A DNA stretch of 58,178 nt from DASYML01 sp036399835. Lineage in GTDB: Bacteria > Acidobacteriota > Blastocatellia > Pyrinomonadales > Pyrinomonadaceae. The stretch covers positions 1 to 58,178 of the forward strand of contig DASWMI010000198.1 in the NCBI GenBank assembly GCA_036399835.1. Reading direction: 5' to 3'. The position numbers and the translations under genes were made by a program. Below are positions 36,001 through 44,114 of this stretch, one piece after another (positions within the stretch are counted from its first letter, which is position 1; the number at the start of each line of letters is the position of its first letter). The notes under the pieces were generated by a model. It searched no databases and was not told the origin of the DNA. It saw only the letters and a program-made list of their open reading frames with translations.

Positions 36001-36077
36001 ATGACGGGACCGACACCGAGCAGGAGGATAAGGGCCAGCGCGACAAACTGGGACAATCTTCGGGTAATTCTGGTCAT
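33033..36077 (-). CDS. Octapeptide-repeat subtilisin-like protease with SLH domains
   Basis: About 1014 residues from the ATG at 36077 (signal peptide RLSQFVALALILLLGVGPVMA); the frame extends 50 more residues without signs of homology. First comes a tandem array (about 25-260) of the octad GIMASGAD and variants, about 30 copies. Then an I9-like propeptide region (about 290-370), an S8 peptidase domain with the catalytic Asp in VAVLDTGLDG (about 397), His in YGHGTFVAG (about 446) and Ser in GTSFSAPQVAG (about 632), and three SLH-like units at the end (about 840-1012, FRPDAGVSRGDLAATLV, FRPNNQVDRVTAAVVL, FRPQGALTRSDLAHAMV). Probably surface-anchored. Next to the SARP regulator on the same strand. 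Confidence 0.9.
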   Translation of the reverse strand: MTRITRRLSQFVALALILLLGVGPVMAGITISGADGIMISGADGVNYHNTSGIMASGADGYLAFGPNGIMASGADGIMASGADGIMASGADGIMASGADGIMASGADGVTYTGSNGIMASGADGIMISGADGIMASGADGIMISGADGTKYSADSIIINQANGIKTSGADTVRVVGANGIMASGADGIMASGADGIMASGADGIMISGADSVTVFAPNGDVFNISPNGITITGADTLTVSNPAGIAISGADSIVRTGLGQYTALYGQTMSQSGLQSVDPELALQLDRMTDDSNVNAIVVFHRYPSESDIADLQRIGVLAGTLYSVLPMVTLTATRHQLFAISHLSSVRSIYGNRTLQMNMDQRLAVNGVDRARRDADLVRNNSGQPVTGRGVTVAVLDTGLDGTHDDLAGRVVQNVKLADTQSAGAGFTPPAAIENVPNTDQAYGHGTFVAGVIAGSGARSGSKYNGVAPGARVVGLSAGDLTLSFVLSGFDYLLSHARQQNVRVVNCSFSANSVFDLNDPVNVATKMLTDSGVSVVFSAGNTGDGLHTLNPYAVAPWVISVGGTDERGRLAKWSSRGDFGSSLFRPTLVAPGVNVISLRSSGVSLTGTTGAAGADTQLLNSSELPYYTTASGTSFSAPQVAGSIALMLEANPSLAPAQIKDILQRTATPLPSYYQHEVGAGMLNAHAAVLEAAFAQRRMGTWRASLDRGQVRFVSDPWQEFKGTVNPGLNYELNAAVPEHALFASVQVAWPLLSLNDLTLSVYDPNKKRQDGGDTVSLPGLTGKRERVMVKLPASGSWNITVSNMLGAVGTPQNFNGVLEITRAEYAPLKDLGGLGQTRRADIYQALRMFFMFPQGNNFRPDAGVSRGDLAATLVMAGRVPQYMPSQPSYTDVRDRSMMNFVESVQAAPNGPLFTDAAAGGQFRPNNQVDRVTAAVVLVRAAGLEAEAQGDGQPKLLALTDLAGIPTDKRGYVAVALSRGLLSADGGAFRPQGALTRSDLAHAMVLMTNSGAR
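35300..36010. repeat. Degenerate 24-bp tandem repeat coding for GIMASGAD octads
   Basis: About 30 units of 24 bases within the subtilase gene. On the minus strand they read GGCATCATGGCTTCCGGCGC-like words; neighbouring units differ mainly at third codon positions (for instance ATGATGCCGTC, ATAATCCCATC), so the protein repeat is kept while the DNA has diverged. Confidence 0.9.
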
Positions 36078-36299
36078 TCTTTCAGGAAGTCGAAATGCGA
36101 ATCTATGGATTAAATGCGATGTCCTAACGGCAGGCACTTCCCGCGTCGGGACGGGACATACTTGCGAGGTCAGAGCTTGCGGCTCAATCTTGAAATCTAA
36201 CATAAGACTGCTTTTCAATCGTTGCATATATCTTGCATTTGTCTATCAAATACTACTGACCTTCGTAGCTTCGGGCGAAACTACCCTTGTTAGACCATA
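36078..36299 (-). promoter_or_regulatory. Leader of the subtilase gene with 11-bp direct repeat
   Basis: 222 bases between the SARP regulator and the subtilase, AT-rich. TTGCAT at 36222-36227 is repeated at 36233-36238, an 11-bp direct repeat as known for SARP-type binding sites. A well-placed -10 is not obvious. An association with the neighbouring SARP regulator is only inferred. Confidence 0.35.
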
Positions 36300-39200
36300 C
36301 TATTTTACCAGCTCGCGGTAAACCTTCTGCGTCTCGGAGGCAGGCTCGACGCCCAGTTCTTTGCGCAGCAGCTTGCGCAAAGTCTCATACTGCTCCTTGA
36401 CGGCGACGCGATTGCCGAGCGCGGCGTGGGCGCGCATGATAATGCAGTGTATATCCTCTCGAAAGGCATCGTCGCGGAGGATTTGCTGGGCCAGTTGGAG
36501 CGCGCGCGGCCAGTCTTCAGTCTTTTGCGCGACCGCCGCCAGCGCCTCCAGCATACGCAGGTGCTGCTCGCGATAGTAGGAGCGCTGCTCCTCGACCCAT
36601 TCGTCGTAGCTGCCCTGCATAAAATCGCCGCGATAAAGCGCGATGGCCTCTTCGTAAGAGGCTATGCAGCGGTCAAAATCTCTGGCGCGGCGCGCCGCCT
36701 CGCCCTCGGCCAGCAGGCGGTCGAACTCTTCGGTGTCTATCCTGTAAGAGAATTCAGGATTGAGTATGTAATCGCCGTCGCGGTAGAGCAGAAAATTCTG
36801 TTTGAGCGGCTGTTTGCTGTTGAGGGCCTTGCGTATGTGCGAAACGGTCGGGTGAAAATTCTTTTCGACGGCCTCGAAATCGGCCTCGCCCCAGAAGGTA
36901 TCAATGATCGAATCTTTAGATGCGCGACGATGACGCCTGGATGCTATAAAGCAGAGAATATCGCGTGCGCGTTTGGTGGTCCAGGCATCGGCGGCGAAGG
37001 GTCGCGCAGGGTCTCGGAAAATCTCCACAGGTCCGAGCATATTGAGAGTCAGGTCAACGACCGGCTTGGCGATGGCATCAACCGCTATCGCGGCGGGCGT
37101 CGCGCTCTGGACCAGCGCACGCGTCTCTTCAGCCGGAGTCGCGGCCAACTGCTCGCGCACATCTGGCGGCAATAGCTCTGCGGCTTCCGGCGCGGCGAAC
37201 AGTTGAGGATGATAGGCGACCTCTCGCTGCAACCAGTATTCGTAATCGTAGCGCGCGGCCAGGTCCAGAGCGCGGCTCAGGTAGTCCAGCATCTCTCCGC
37301 CGTCGCGCCCGGAGGCCAGCTCGCACTCGGCCAGCGCCATGCAAGCCTGCACTTCATAGTAATAAAGACCCTGCGCACGAAAGTATTGAAGGGCGGGTTC
37401 AAGCTCCGCGCGCGCGCCCGGCTGGTCCGATTGCGCGAGCAGGATGCGGCCACGCGTCAGCCTCGCCGTGTTAAGACCTATCTCGTTGCTGTCGGACGAG
37501 CGCGTGTTGATGAGCTTGTCAATGACGGAGCGCGCCCCGGCCAGGTTTCCGACCTGAAGCTCTAGCAGCGCCTGCTCTTCGAGCAATTCGTAGTGCGAGA
37601 GATTATTAATCCCCGCGTCTTCATAAGAGCGCGCGGCCCGCTCGTAAAATTCTTTGGCCCGCGCCACGTCTCCGCGTTCGCGGTAAAGATTCCCGTAGGT
37701 CTCGAAAGTCTCTGCGCGCTGCGCGACGAGGTTGAAAAGCTGGCAGCATTCCAGGGCGCGTTCCAGATGCTGCTCGCACAGCTCAATCTCGCCGCGATAA
37801 AGATGGCAGCGCGCGATGTTCAGATAAGCCCAGGTCTCCTGCGGCATCGGAGCGCCCGTGTGGCTTGAATGAATCATCCGGCGCAGCCAGCGCAGCGCCT
37901 CGCCGAAATCCCCTCGGACCATCGCGGGCAGCCCCAGGTTGTGCGTAATGATGCGGACGTACTGCTCGTCCTGCCGGTCTTCGGCCAGTTGCAAGGCGTT
38001 GCGAAATTCAAGCTCGGAGGCGGCGCACTGTCCCGTTGCGACGAGGCACAGCCCGCGCGTATTGCCGCACTTGATACGCACGAGCGAGCCTTCATCCGTC
38101 AGTTCCAGTGCGCGGTCAAGATAGGCGAAGGCTTTTTCATAAGCGCCGCGCCGACGCTCAATCGTGGCGAGAGAATGGAGCGCCTCGGCTTCGCCTTCCT
38201 GGTCGCCCTGCTCGTGAAGGAGCGTCGCGGCGCGGCGAAACCAGGCGTGCGCCGTCTCAAACTCTCCGCGCAAGCGTGCGACTTCAGCCCGCCAGACCAA
38301 CGCTCGCGGGTAAGCTTCGAGCGCCTCCGCAGGAATACTTTCGGCTGAAGAAGCCAGCGAGACGAGCGCGCCGCTGGTAATCCAGGCTCGCCCCTTGTCT
38401 GCAATCAGCCGGGCCGCGCGCTCGAACTCTTCCGCCGCCAGCAGATGGCGCATGGCCTGCTCCCACTGCCCGCGCTCGATGAAATAATCCGCCAGCCTCG
38501 CGTGCTCTACCGAAAGCCCGCTGCTGCCGATTTCCGTCCTCAGCCGTCGGCGCAGAAAGCTCTGGAAGAGCGGGTGCAGGCGATACTCTTCGCCGCGCTC
38601 GTCCGAAGCCACTGTGATAAAGACATTGCGCCGGACCAGCGCGGGCAAGACGGACGAGCAGGCCATCTCAGCATAGAGCCGCCCGCAGGTTTCCAGCTCC
38701 ACGCGGTCCAGCAAAGAGATGCGCAGCAGAAACTTTTGCACCTCTTCCAGCTCATCTGCGAAGACCTCTTCGGCGAAATAGTCGAAGATTTCACGCTCGG
38801 ACTGGCGCAGGACTTCGACCAGATTCAGGCTGCTGCCATCGTTGCTGCGCGCGAGCGCCTGCCGCTGCGCCACCTGCCTGACGAGTTGCAGCGCCGTAAT
38901 CCAGCCGTGCGTCCGCTCGCGGTATTCGGCCAGTTGCTCGGGCGTTAATTCGAGATCGAAGACCTGACGGAAAAGCTGCTGCGTCTCTTCGTCTGTAAAG
39001 AGCAGCTCGTTGCGGTCAATGATGGCGAGAGAGGCTTGCGAGCGCAGACGCGCCAGCGCGAGCGGCGGCACGTCGCGCGAGATGATGATGACGTGCATGA
39101 CATCGGGCAGGTATGCCAGCAGGCGGTCAACGACCGAGTGGACGGGCGTCTCTTCGCCGAGGTGATGATAATCGTCGAGCACCAGAATAAACTGCTGGTC

Positions 39201-39707
39201 CACACGCTCCAAAACCTCGTTGAGCAGCACGTCAACGGCGCGCTCGGGAGCCTGGACCAATTCGCCCGAGGATTCGTAGAGATACGAGAGCGTGACATCG
39301 CCGAAGCCCGGGACAGCCTGCTTGATGCCGTGCGTGATGTAGCCCAGAAAGACGAAGGGGTCTGCGTCCGTGTGGTCCAGTTGATACCAGACGAACTGGC
39401 GCGCGTGCGAGCGTACAAAATCCGCGACCAGGGTGGTCTTGCCGGAGCCTGCGTTGGCTGTGACGAGCGTCACCGGGTGGACCAGGTTTGCCAGCAGCCG
39501 CTCGGTCAGGCGCGGTCTTGAGAGCAGCGCCGGAGCAGGGCGCGGCGGCAACAGCTTGGTGCGCAGAAAGAAGGTTGGCGGCGCAGCCCTTTGCGCGACG
39601 TTGGTCGTCAAAGGAGACTGGCTGGCAATCTCTTGACCGGAGCCATGTTCCATTGGGCTGTGCCTCGCGGGAGTCGGGGAATCGGGCTGTAAGCTTAACA
39701 CAGTCAA
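36300..39707 (-). CDS. Giant STAND-TPR transcription regulator with SARP-type C-terminus
   Basis: 1135 residues. N-terminal MalT-like STAND NTPase (about 40-400): TKLLPPRPAP, Walker A ANAGSGKTT (about 85), Walker B LVLDDYHHL (about 168). Then many TPR-like helices (about 400-850), and a C-terminal SARP unit: OmpR-like winged helix (about 889-985, LNMLGPVEIF, WTTKRARDILCFIA) plus the BTAD bundle (about 985-1130, ALYRGDFMQGSYDEWV). In usual SARP proteins the DNA-binding part is N-terminal; here it is C-terminal as in MalT-type regulators. Ligand unknown. Follows the ATPase-only gene, precedes the subtilase. Confidence 0.9.
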   Translation of the reverse strand: MTVLSLQPDSPTPARHSPMEHGSGQEIASQSPLTTNVAQRAAPPTFFLRTKLLPPRPAPALLSRPRLTERLLANLVHPVTLVTANAGSGKTTLVADFVRSHARQFVWYQLDHTDADPFVFLGYITHGIKQAVPGFGDVTLSYLYESSGELVQAPERAVDVLLNEVLERVDQQFILVLDDYHHLGEETPVHSVVDRLLAYLPDVMHVIIISRDVPPLALARLRSQASLAIIDRNELLFTDEETQQLFRQVFDLELTPEQLAEYRERTHGWITALQLVRQVAQRQALARSNDGSSLNLVEVLRQSEREIFDYFAEEVFADELEEVQKFLLRISLLDRVELETCGRLYAEMACSSVLPALVRRNVFITVASDERGEEYRLHPLFQSFLRRRLRTEIGSSGLSVEHARLADYFIERGQWEQAMRHLLAAEEFERAARLIADKGRAWITSGALVSLASSAESIPAEALEAYPRALVWRAEVARLRGEFETAHAWFRRAATLLHEQGDQEGEAEALHSLATIERRRGAYEKAFAYLDRALELTDEGSLVRIKCGNTRGLCLVATGQCAASELEFRNALQLAEDRQDEQYVRIITHNLGLPAMVRGDFGEALRWLRRMIHSSHTGAPMPQETWAYLNIARCHLYRGEIELCEQHLERALECCQLFNLVAQRAETFETYGNLYRERGDVARAKEFYERAARSYEDAGINNLSHYELLEEQALLELQVGNLAGARSVIDKLINTRSSDSNEIGLNTARLTRGRILLAQSDQPGARAELEPALQYFRAQGLYYYEVQACMALAECELASGRDGGEMLDYLSRALDLAARYDYEYWLQREVAYHPQLFAAPEAAELLPPDVREQLAATPAEETRALVQSATPAAIAVDAIAKPVVDLTLNMLGPVEIFRDPARPFAADAWTTKRARDILCFIASRRHRRASKDSIIDTFWGEADFEAVEKNFHPTVSHIRKALNSKQPLKQNFLLYRDGDYILNPEFSYRIDTEEFDRLLAEGEAARRARDFDRCIASYEEAIALYRGDFMQGSYDEWVEEQRSYYREQHLRMLEALAAVAQKTEDWPRALQLAQQILRDDAFREDIHCIIMRAHAALGNRVAVKEQYETLRKLLRKELGVEPASETQKVYRELVK

Positions 39708-39929
39708 ATTACACGCGAGCTAAAATTTGTCCACCCGGCGCTTCCCCCGCGCCGTCAATTAATCGCGAGGATGATGCGAGGCACTGAGAAAGAAAGGGAC
39801 GAACCAGGGCGGCGCCAGAGAGCGATGAATGATAAAGGGTCAGCTTATTGATTCATTTAATCGTTGACTCATGAGAATCGAGTCGGCCCTTGAATCAATT
39901 CCCGCGGTTTACGCGGCTGGCGCGCCTAC
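39708..39929. other. Spacer between the two STAND genes
   Basis: 222 bases, no gene; AT-rich pieces with GATGAATGATAAAGG and TTGATTCATTTAATCG words that pair weakly. It may hold the promoter of the SARP regulator; no box pair recognised. Confidence 0.4.
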
Positions 39930-40925
39930 TTATAACGAACGGCTCTGCAACTGTCTTCTAGGCGAGTTGCGCAGTCTGCGCTCGGTCGTCACGAAGCTGT
40001 CGGAGACGGCTTTACCCGAAGAGCTGAGGACGTACCCGAACTTATCCAGGGTCGAGGCGCGGCCACGCGAATGTTGCAGCGCGACGAGGGCATGCGCTTC
40101 CGAAAGACCGTAGGTCTCAAAGAGCTTGACGGCCTCCCCTTGCGTGAAGGCCAGCGTCGGCTCTTCTATGACGCAGAGCATCTGTTTGGAGCGCATACGC
40201 CAGAGCGGCGCGGGCGGCATGCTGCGCCCTGTAATAAGCATGTGCGCGTCTGCGGGTAAGAGCGGCAACAGCCTGCGAAAGAAAGGCACGACCCATTCTT
40301 CGTCATAGACCAGATGCAGGTCGTCTATGATAATCAGGAGCGGGTCGCCACCGTGTTCGAGCAGCTCGTAGACAAAGCCTTCGGCCAGCACGGGCATGTC
40401 TTCGATGGTCGCGGATTCCATCAGGGGGGCAAACGTCTGCTCGCCAAACCCTGGCCGCTCGCGGCGCACGCTCTCAATCAGATACTGAAAAAAGATTCGC
40501 GGGTCGCCGTCCGAGGCGTCCACCTTGTACCAGGCGACGCGACGCCCGCAGCGACGAGCAAAATCAGAAGAGAGCATAGTCTTGCCTGTCCCCGCGCGAC
40601 CATTGATGATGGTCGAGGTGCAGGAGGTCAGGCTGCCATGCAAAAGACTGAGCAGGCGCGCACGCGATAGGCGCGGCTCAGAGGGGAGCATGAGTTTGTC
40701 GAGGATTAATTGCATTGTTCCAATCCCCCGGTCTTGACCGAGTTCGGCAAAGCGCATGAGGATGCGTTCGGGCGAGCGTCCGGCCATTTCAACTGCGGCG
40801 CAAACCGGCTCTCTCGAAAGCGGTGAAGAGGCCGTGAGGCTCAAGTGACCGCGCGTGCGGTCGCTCGCTTCCCGAGTTTCCCGCAGATAAAGCCCGTGCG
40901 CGTGATTTTCAAGACTTCTCATCAA
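39930..40925 (-). CDS. Stand-alone MalT-like STAND ATPase
   Basis: 331 residues. It aligns by eye with the N-terminal ATPase of the downstream SARP regulator: MLPSEPRLSRARLL, Walker A INGRAGTGKTMLSSDF (about 112), WYKVDASDGDP (compare WYQLDHTDADP), Walker B LLIIIDDLHLV (about 202) and LITGRSMPP (about 238). It then ends soon after the ATPase, with no TPR or DNA-binding part, in an Arg/Ser-rich tail. Either truncated or a partner that joins the oligomer of the full regulator. 70 residues before the ATPase are unassigned. Confidence 0.8.
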   Translation of the reverse strand: MMRSLENHAHGLYLRETREASDRTRGHLSLTASSPLSREPVCAAVEMAGRSPERILMRFAELGQDRGIGTMQLILDKLMLPSEPRLSRARLLSLLHGSLTSCTSTIINGRAGTGKTMLSSDFARRCGRRVAWYKVDASDGDPRIFFQYLIESVRRERPGFGEQTFAPLMESATIEDMPVLAEGFVYELLEHGGDPLLIIIDDLHLVYDEEWVVPFFRRLLPLLPADAHMLITGRSMPPAPLWRMRSKQMLCVIEEPTLAFTQGEAVKLFETYGLSEAHALVALQHSRGRASTLDKFGYVLSSSGKAVSDSFVTTERRLRNSPRRQLQSRSL

Positions 40926-41393
40926 CTCTTAAATTCCCGACGCCCTTGAAATTACCCCGGCCTCGAACGGCTGCCGCGAGCAACCTTTCGCGCCAAACTG
41001 AAAAAATTGTAAAACATCTCACTTGAGGAATTCTTGAGGCACGCAAACGGTTGAAAAGATTGGGTTTTGCCGGAAACCCCCGGCCACAAAATGGGGCCCC
41101 GGGGTGATGATAAAGAGCCGTCCGGCCTGAGTCTGTGGCTGAGCATGGGGCTGGCAAGCCATCTGAGCAGGCTATCCGGCAAGGGATTTCCGCGAGTTGC
41201 CCGATAACGATTTTTTCATCCTGCTTTCTCTCGCTCGGGTTGAATTTTTGATTCGCCTGGCGGCTTGCATTTGGACACTTAGCTTGAAGCGCGGCGCGGC
41301 GCAAAAATAAGTTCTGGACCAGTTGGAATGAGTATATAATCCGAAAGATTTTAGAGTTGAATATTATTGCTGAAGCAAAAAGGAGATGCCTGG
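40926..41393. other. Divergent intergenic region with GC hairpins
   Basis: About 470 bases between the STAND ATPase and lysozyme genes. A GC-rich hairpin lies at 41076-41105 (ACCCCCGGCC with GGCCCCGGGGT), next to GCAAAC/GTTTTGC at 41043-41070 that can pair. The layout of a purine-rich loop between two stems recalls structured leaders, but I could not fit it to a known riboswitch. The lysozyme promoter candidate is at its right end. Confidence 0.45.
41312..41340 (+). promoter_or_regulatory. Promoter candidate of the lysozyme gene
   Basis: A perfect TATAAT (41335-41340), with TTCTGG 17 bases before as a weak -35. The -35 box overlaps a TGGACCA palindrome (41315-41321). 53 bases upstream of the start codon. 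Confidence 0.5.
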
Positions 41394-41897
41394 ATGCGAG
41401 AGATTAATCAAGCGGGACTCGACCTCATCAAGAGCTTTGAGGGTCTCGTGGACGGCGACCCTTCAACCGTCAACCTGGATGCTTACATAGACCCGGTTGG
41501 CATCTGGACCATTGGCTGGGGACACGCCATCGTGGTCGGCGGCGAGTTTCTCAGAGGCGCGCAGAACAAAGCCAAGGCGCGTGCGCTCTACCCCGGCGGG
41601 ATTACGCTCTCGCAGGCCGAAGCCTTGCTGCGCGCAGACCTGATGGATACCTGCCGCGATGTTGAAGCGGCTGTCACAGTGCCGATTACTGATAACCAGT
41701 TTGCAGCTCTCGTGAGCTTTACTTTCAACCTGGGGATAGGCAATCTCAGGAAATCCACGCTGCTGCGCCTGGTTAACGAGAAACAGTTTGATGCCGCTGC
41801 CGGGGAGTTTCAGAAATGGAATAAGGCCGGAGGGCGCGTGCTGCCGGGTCTCACCAGGCGGCGTCAGGCAGAGGCGACATTATTCAGGACACCCTGA
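41394..41897 (+). CDS. GH24 phage-type lysozyme
   Basis: About 167 residues from the ATG at 41394 after AAGGAGATG. Catalytic Glu in LIKSFEGLVDG (about 16), YIDPVGIWTIGWGH (Asp/Thr of the triad, about 32-45), DNQFAALVSFTFNLG (about 98), LTRRRQAEATLF at the end. It cuts the peptidoglycan glycan strand. No signal peptide, holin or other phage genes are near, so either a domesticated phage endolysin or an autolysin-like enzyme. Confidence 0.9.
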   Translation: MREINQAGLDLIKSFEGLVDGDPSTVNLDAYIDPVGIWTIGWGHAIVVGGEFLRGAQNKAKARALYPGGITLSQAEALLRADLMDTCRDVEAAVTVPITDNQFAALVSFTFNLGIGNLRKSTLLRLVNEKQFDAAAGEFQKWNKAGGRVLPGLTRRRQAEATLFRTP

Positions 41898-41920
41898 AGA
41901 TTCAAAAACAGATAACATGA

Positions 41921-41978
41921 TTCGACCCTGAAGGGGCGCGTAATTCAAACTGGAGATACGCGCCCCTTCAGGGTCGAA
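41921..41978. terminator. Bidirectional hairpin between lysozyme and UbiB-like genes
   Basis: A perfect 22-bp stem (41921-41942 with 41957-41978) and a 14-base loop between convergent genes, 23 bases after the lysozyme stop and 36 before the UbiB-like stop. No long T-run, but the position fits a shared terminator. Confidence 0.8.
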
Positions 41979-42014
41979 CTCTGTGAGCCTGATTCCTCTC
42001 TACCTCACGTCTGC

Positions 42015-43688
42015 TTATTTCTTCTTCTTAGCCTTCCGGTCAGACATCGCTATGCTGATGACGAGCGCGAAGCCGCCTCCGGCTGCGGCGAGAAAGAAGA
42101 GCATGGGGAGGCCCGGATAACCCAGGAGTCTGAAATTCGTCTCGACGCGCATCAGCAGCGCAGCGGCGACGACGAGCGCGGCCAGCACGAGTCCCATCGT
42201 GATCCGGTTGGCAATCTTCTGCAAGCCTTCGAGTAGTATCTTCTCGTCAAAGGCGTCCACGTTAATCTTCAGCTCGTTCCGGCTGATGACATCGAGAATT
42301 TTATTAACCCTGTCGGGTATCTTTTCCAGCGACTCCTTGAGGTCCATCAAGCTGGTGAAGACATTGCCGGGCGCGAGGCTCTTTAAGAGGCGCTGCTGCA
42401 TCATCTCGGACGCGCGATTGCGGATGACGGCGTTGGGGTCGAAACTCGGCTCCAGCGTGTAGACGACCTGGTCCAGGTTGAGCAGGGCTTTGGCAACCAG
42501 AGTGAACTCCGCCGGAAGCCTGAACCAACTGTCGGCGGCAATCTTCGTAATCTCAAGCACGACCGCGCCGGAATCAATCTGCGTCAGCGAAGAGCCTGAG
42601 TGCTGCATCACCAGGTCCGCGACGCGCCGCCTGAACTGCGCCTCGTCAAAATTAGACTTGCGCTCGCCCATGCGTATGGAGACATCCGCCGCCTCTTCGC
42701 CGCGGCCTTCGCTGATGGCCAGCAGCAAGCGGAGCAGGTTGTCCTGCTGGCTGGACATGAGCCGCCCGACCATCCCGACATCGAGCATCCCTATCAGGCG
42801 GTCATCCGTGAGAAAAATATTTCCGGGATGCGGGTCTGCGTGAAAGAAGCCGTCAACGAGGATTTGCTTGAGGTAGGCCGAGAAGAGCTGCGTGGCTAGG
42901 GCGCGCCCGTCCATCTCGACCAGCACGACCGGACTGATGTCCGTAATCTTGTTGCCGTGTATGTACTCCATCGTGAGGACCAGCGAGGTTGTGTAATCAT
43001 CTATCGGCTCCGGGATGACGATCATGTCAAACTGGCTCAGATTCGCTCTGAAGGTCTTGAGGTTGTTGGCTTCGCGGCGATAGTCAAGCTCATTGAGCAG
43101 GCTCTTGCGCATCTGGTCCAGCATATTTCCAAAGTCATAACGCTTACCCATCTCCGTATGCGTATCGAGAAAGGTCGCAATCTCTTCGAGCGCACTCAAA
43201 TCCTGCGCGATCTGATCGCGTATGTTGGGCCGCTGGACCTTGACCACCACCTCGCGCCCGTCGCGCAGACGCGCGCGATGGACCTGCCCTAGAGAGGCTG
43301 CGGCCATCGGCGTCGCCTCAAAATTCTCGAAGGCTTTGGAGATGCGCACGCCCAACTCCGCCGTGACGATGCGCTCGACTTCGTTGAAAGAGAAAGGCTC
43401 TATCTTATCCTGAAGGCGCGTCAAAGCTTCCAGGTAGGCGGGTGGCAGAAGGTCCGCGCGTGTCGAGAGGAGCTGGCCCATTTTGATGTAGGTCGGCCCC
43501 ATCTTCTCCAGATCGTCGGCCAGCTCTTCAGCCTTCGGGACGGCTTCCGGGCCTGTGGGCTGCATCGCTTCATCGAGCGCGCCTTCCAGCCCGCTCTGCT
43601 TGACCAGATCGGAACGCCCGTACTTCATAAAGAGCATCGCGATGTCTTTATAACGCTTCAGATTTTCGGGCTTGAGTGAGATAACCAT
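42015..43688 (-). CDS. ABC1/UbiB-family atypical kinase
   Basis: 557 residues. KxGQ-type motif TYIKMGQLLSTRADLLP (about 66), A-rich nucleotide loop AAASLGQVHRARL (about 130), the invariant Lys in VVVKVQRP, FHADPHPGNIF (about 283) and GMLDVGMVGR (about 300, the DFG-like metal site). Two C-terminal hydrophobic helices (about 497-520, 525-545) anchor it in the membrane. UbiB-type proteins support quinone or isoprenoid lipid metabolism with an ATPase activity. AGAGGAC stands before the ATG. Confidence 0.92.
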   Translation of the reverse strand: MVISLKPENLKRYKDIAMLFMKYGRSDLVKQSGLEGALDEAMQPTGPEAVPKAEELADDLEKMGPTYIKMGQLLSTRADLLPPAYLEALTRLQDKIEPFSFNEVERIVTAELGVRISKAFENFEATPMAAASLGQVHRARLRDGREVVVKVQRPNIRDQIAQDLSALEEIATFLDTHTEMGKRYDFGNMLDQMRKSLLNELDYRREANNLKTFRANLSQFDMIVIPEPIDDYTTSLVLTMEYIHGNKITDISPVVLVEMDGRALATQLFSAYLKQILVDGFFHADPHPGNIFLTDDRLIGMLDVGMVGRLMSSQQDNLLRLLLAISEGRGEEAADVSIRMGERKSNFDEAQFRRRVADLVMQHSGSSLTQIDSGAVVLEITKIAADSWFRLPAEFTLVAKALLNLDQVVYTLEPSFDPNAVIRNRASEMMQQRLLKSLAPGNVFTSLMDLKESLEKIPDRVNKILDVISRNELKINVDAFDEKILLEGLQKIANRITMGLVLAALVVAAALLMRVETNFRLLGYPGLPMLFFLAAAGGGFALVISIAMSDRKAKKKK

Positions 43689-44114
43689 TCAGTGTCCTCT
43701 TGTTTTCATGACGGGCTTTTCTCGCCGCTGCGCTCTCCTAGCGCATGACGAGTCGAAGATAACGAGAAGCTGTTTCAAAACTAATACGGAGTCGCGGAGA
43801 ATCAGCCGGAATCCACCGTCCATCAAGACGCTTTTCAGCATACACGCAAATGTCCGCTCACATCAGCCCCGACTCTGCGCTCGCTATCCTCGCATGCACA
43901 AGATGCGTGCGCAGTTCAGCTATCATTTCATCCGAGATTGAATTGATACGACTATTTAACTAAACTCAACGTGTATCACGCAAACCTGAATCGCTCGCCA
44001 CGGCGCGAGGCGAAATTCAGCCAGACATTTAAGAGGAGACCAGACAGTCAAGATGAATCAAGGGCACGTGCTTTTCCTTCATCCTTCATCCTTCACACTT
44101 CATCTTTTCTCTTG
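43689..44114. other. Divergent intergenic region, UbiB-like and kinase-cyclase genes
   Basis: About 425 bases, no gene. It contains the promoter candidate at 43938-43966 and, from 44075 on, repeated CTTCATC words (CTTCATCCTTCATCCTTC) just before the kinase start, the same word type as in the hairpins elsewhere. Confidence 0.45.
43938..43966 (+). promoter_or_regulatory. Promoter candidate of the kinase-cyclase gene
   Basis: TTGAAT and TAAACT separated by exactly 17 bases, about 150 bases upstream of the start codon at 44115. Confidence 0.4.

Noticed and set aside
41043..41105. Possible c-di-GMP (GEMM) riboswitch before the lysozyme gene
   Set aside because: The GCAAAC and GGAAACC pieces are there, but the tetraloop-receptor spacing and the conserved central motif do not fit; kept only as an unassigned structured leader.
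41394..41897. Prophage remnant
   Set aside because: Only one phage-like gene (GH24) is present; flanking genes are chromosomal, and there is no integrase, capsid or att-like repeat.
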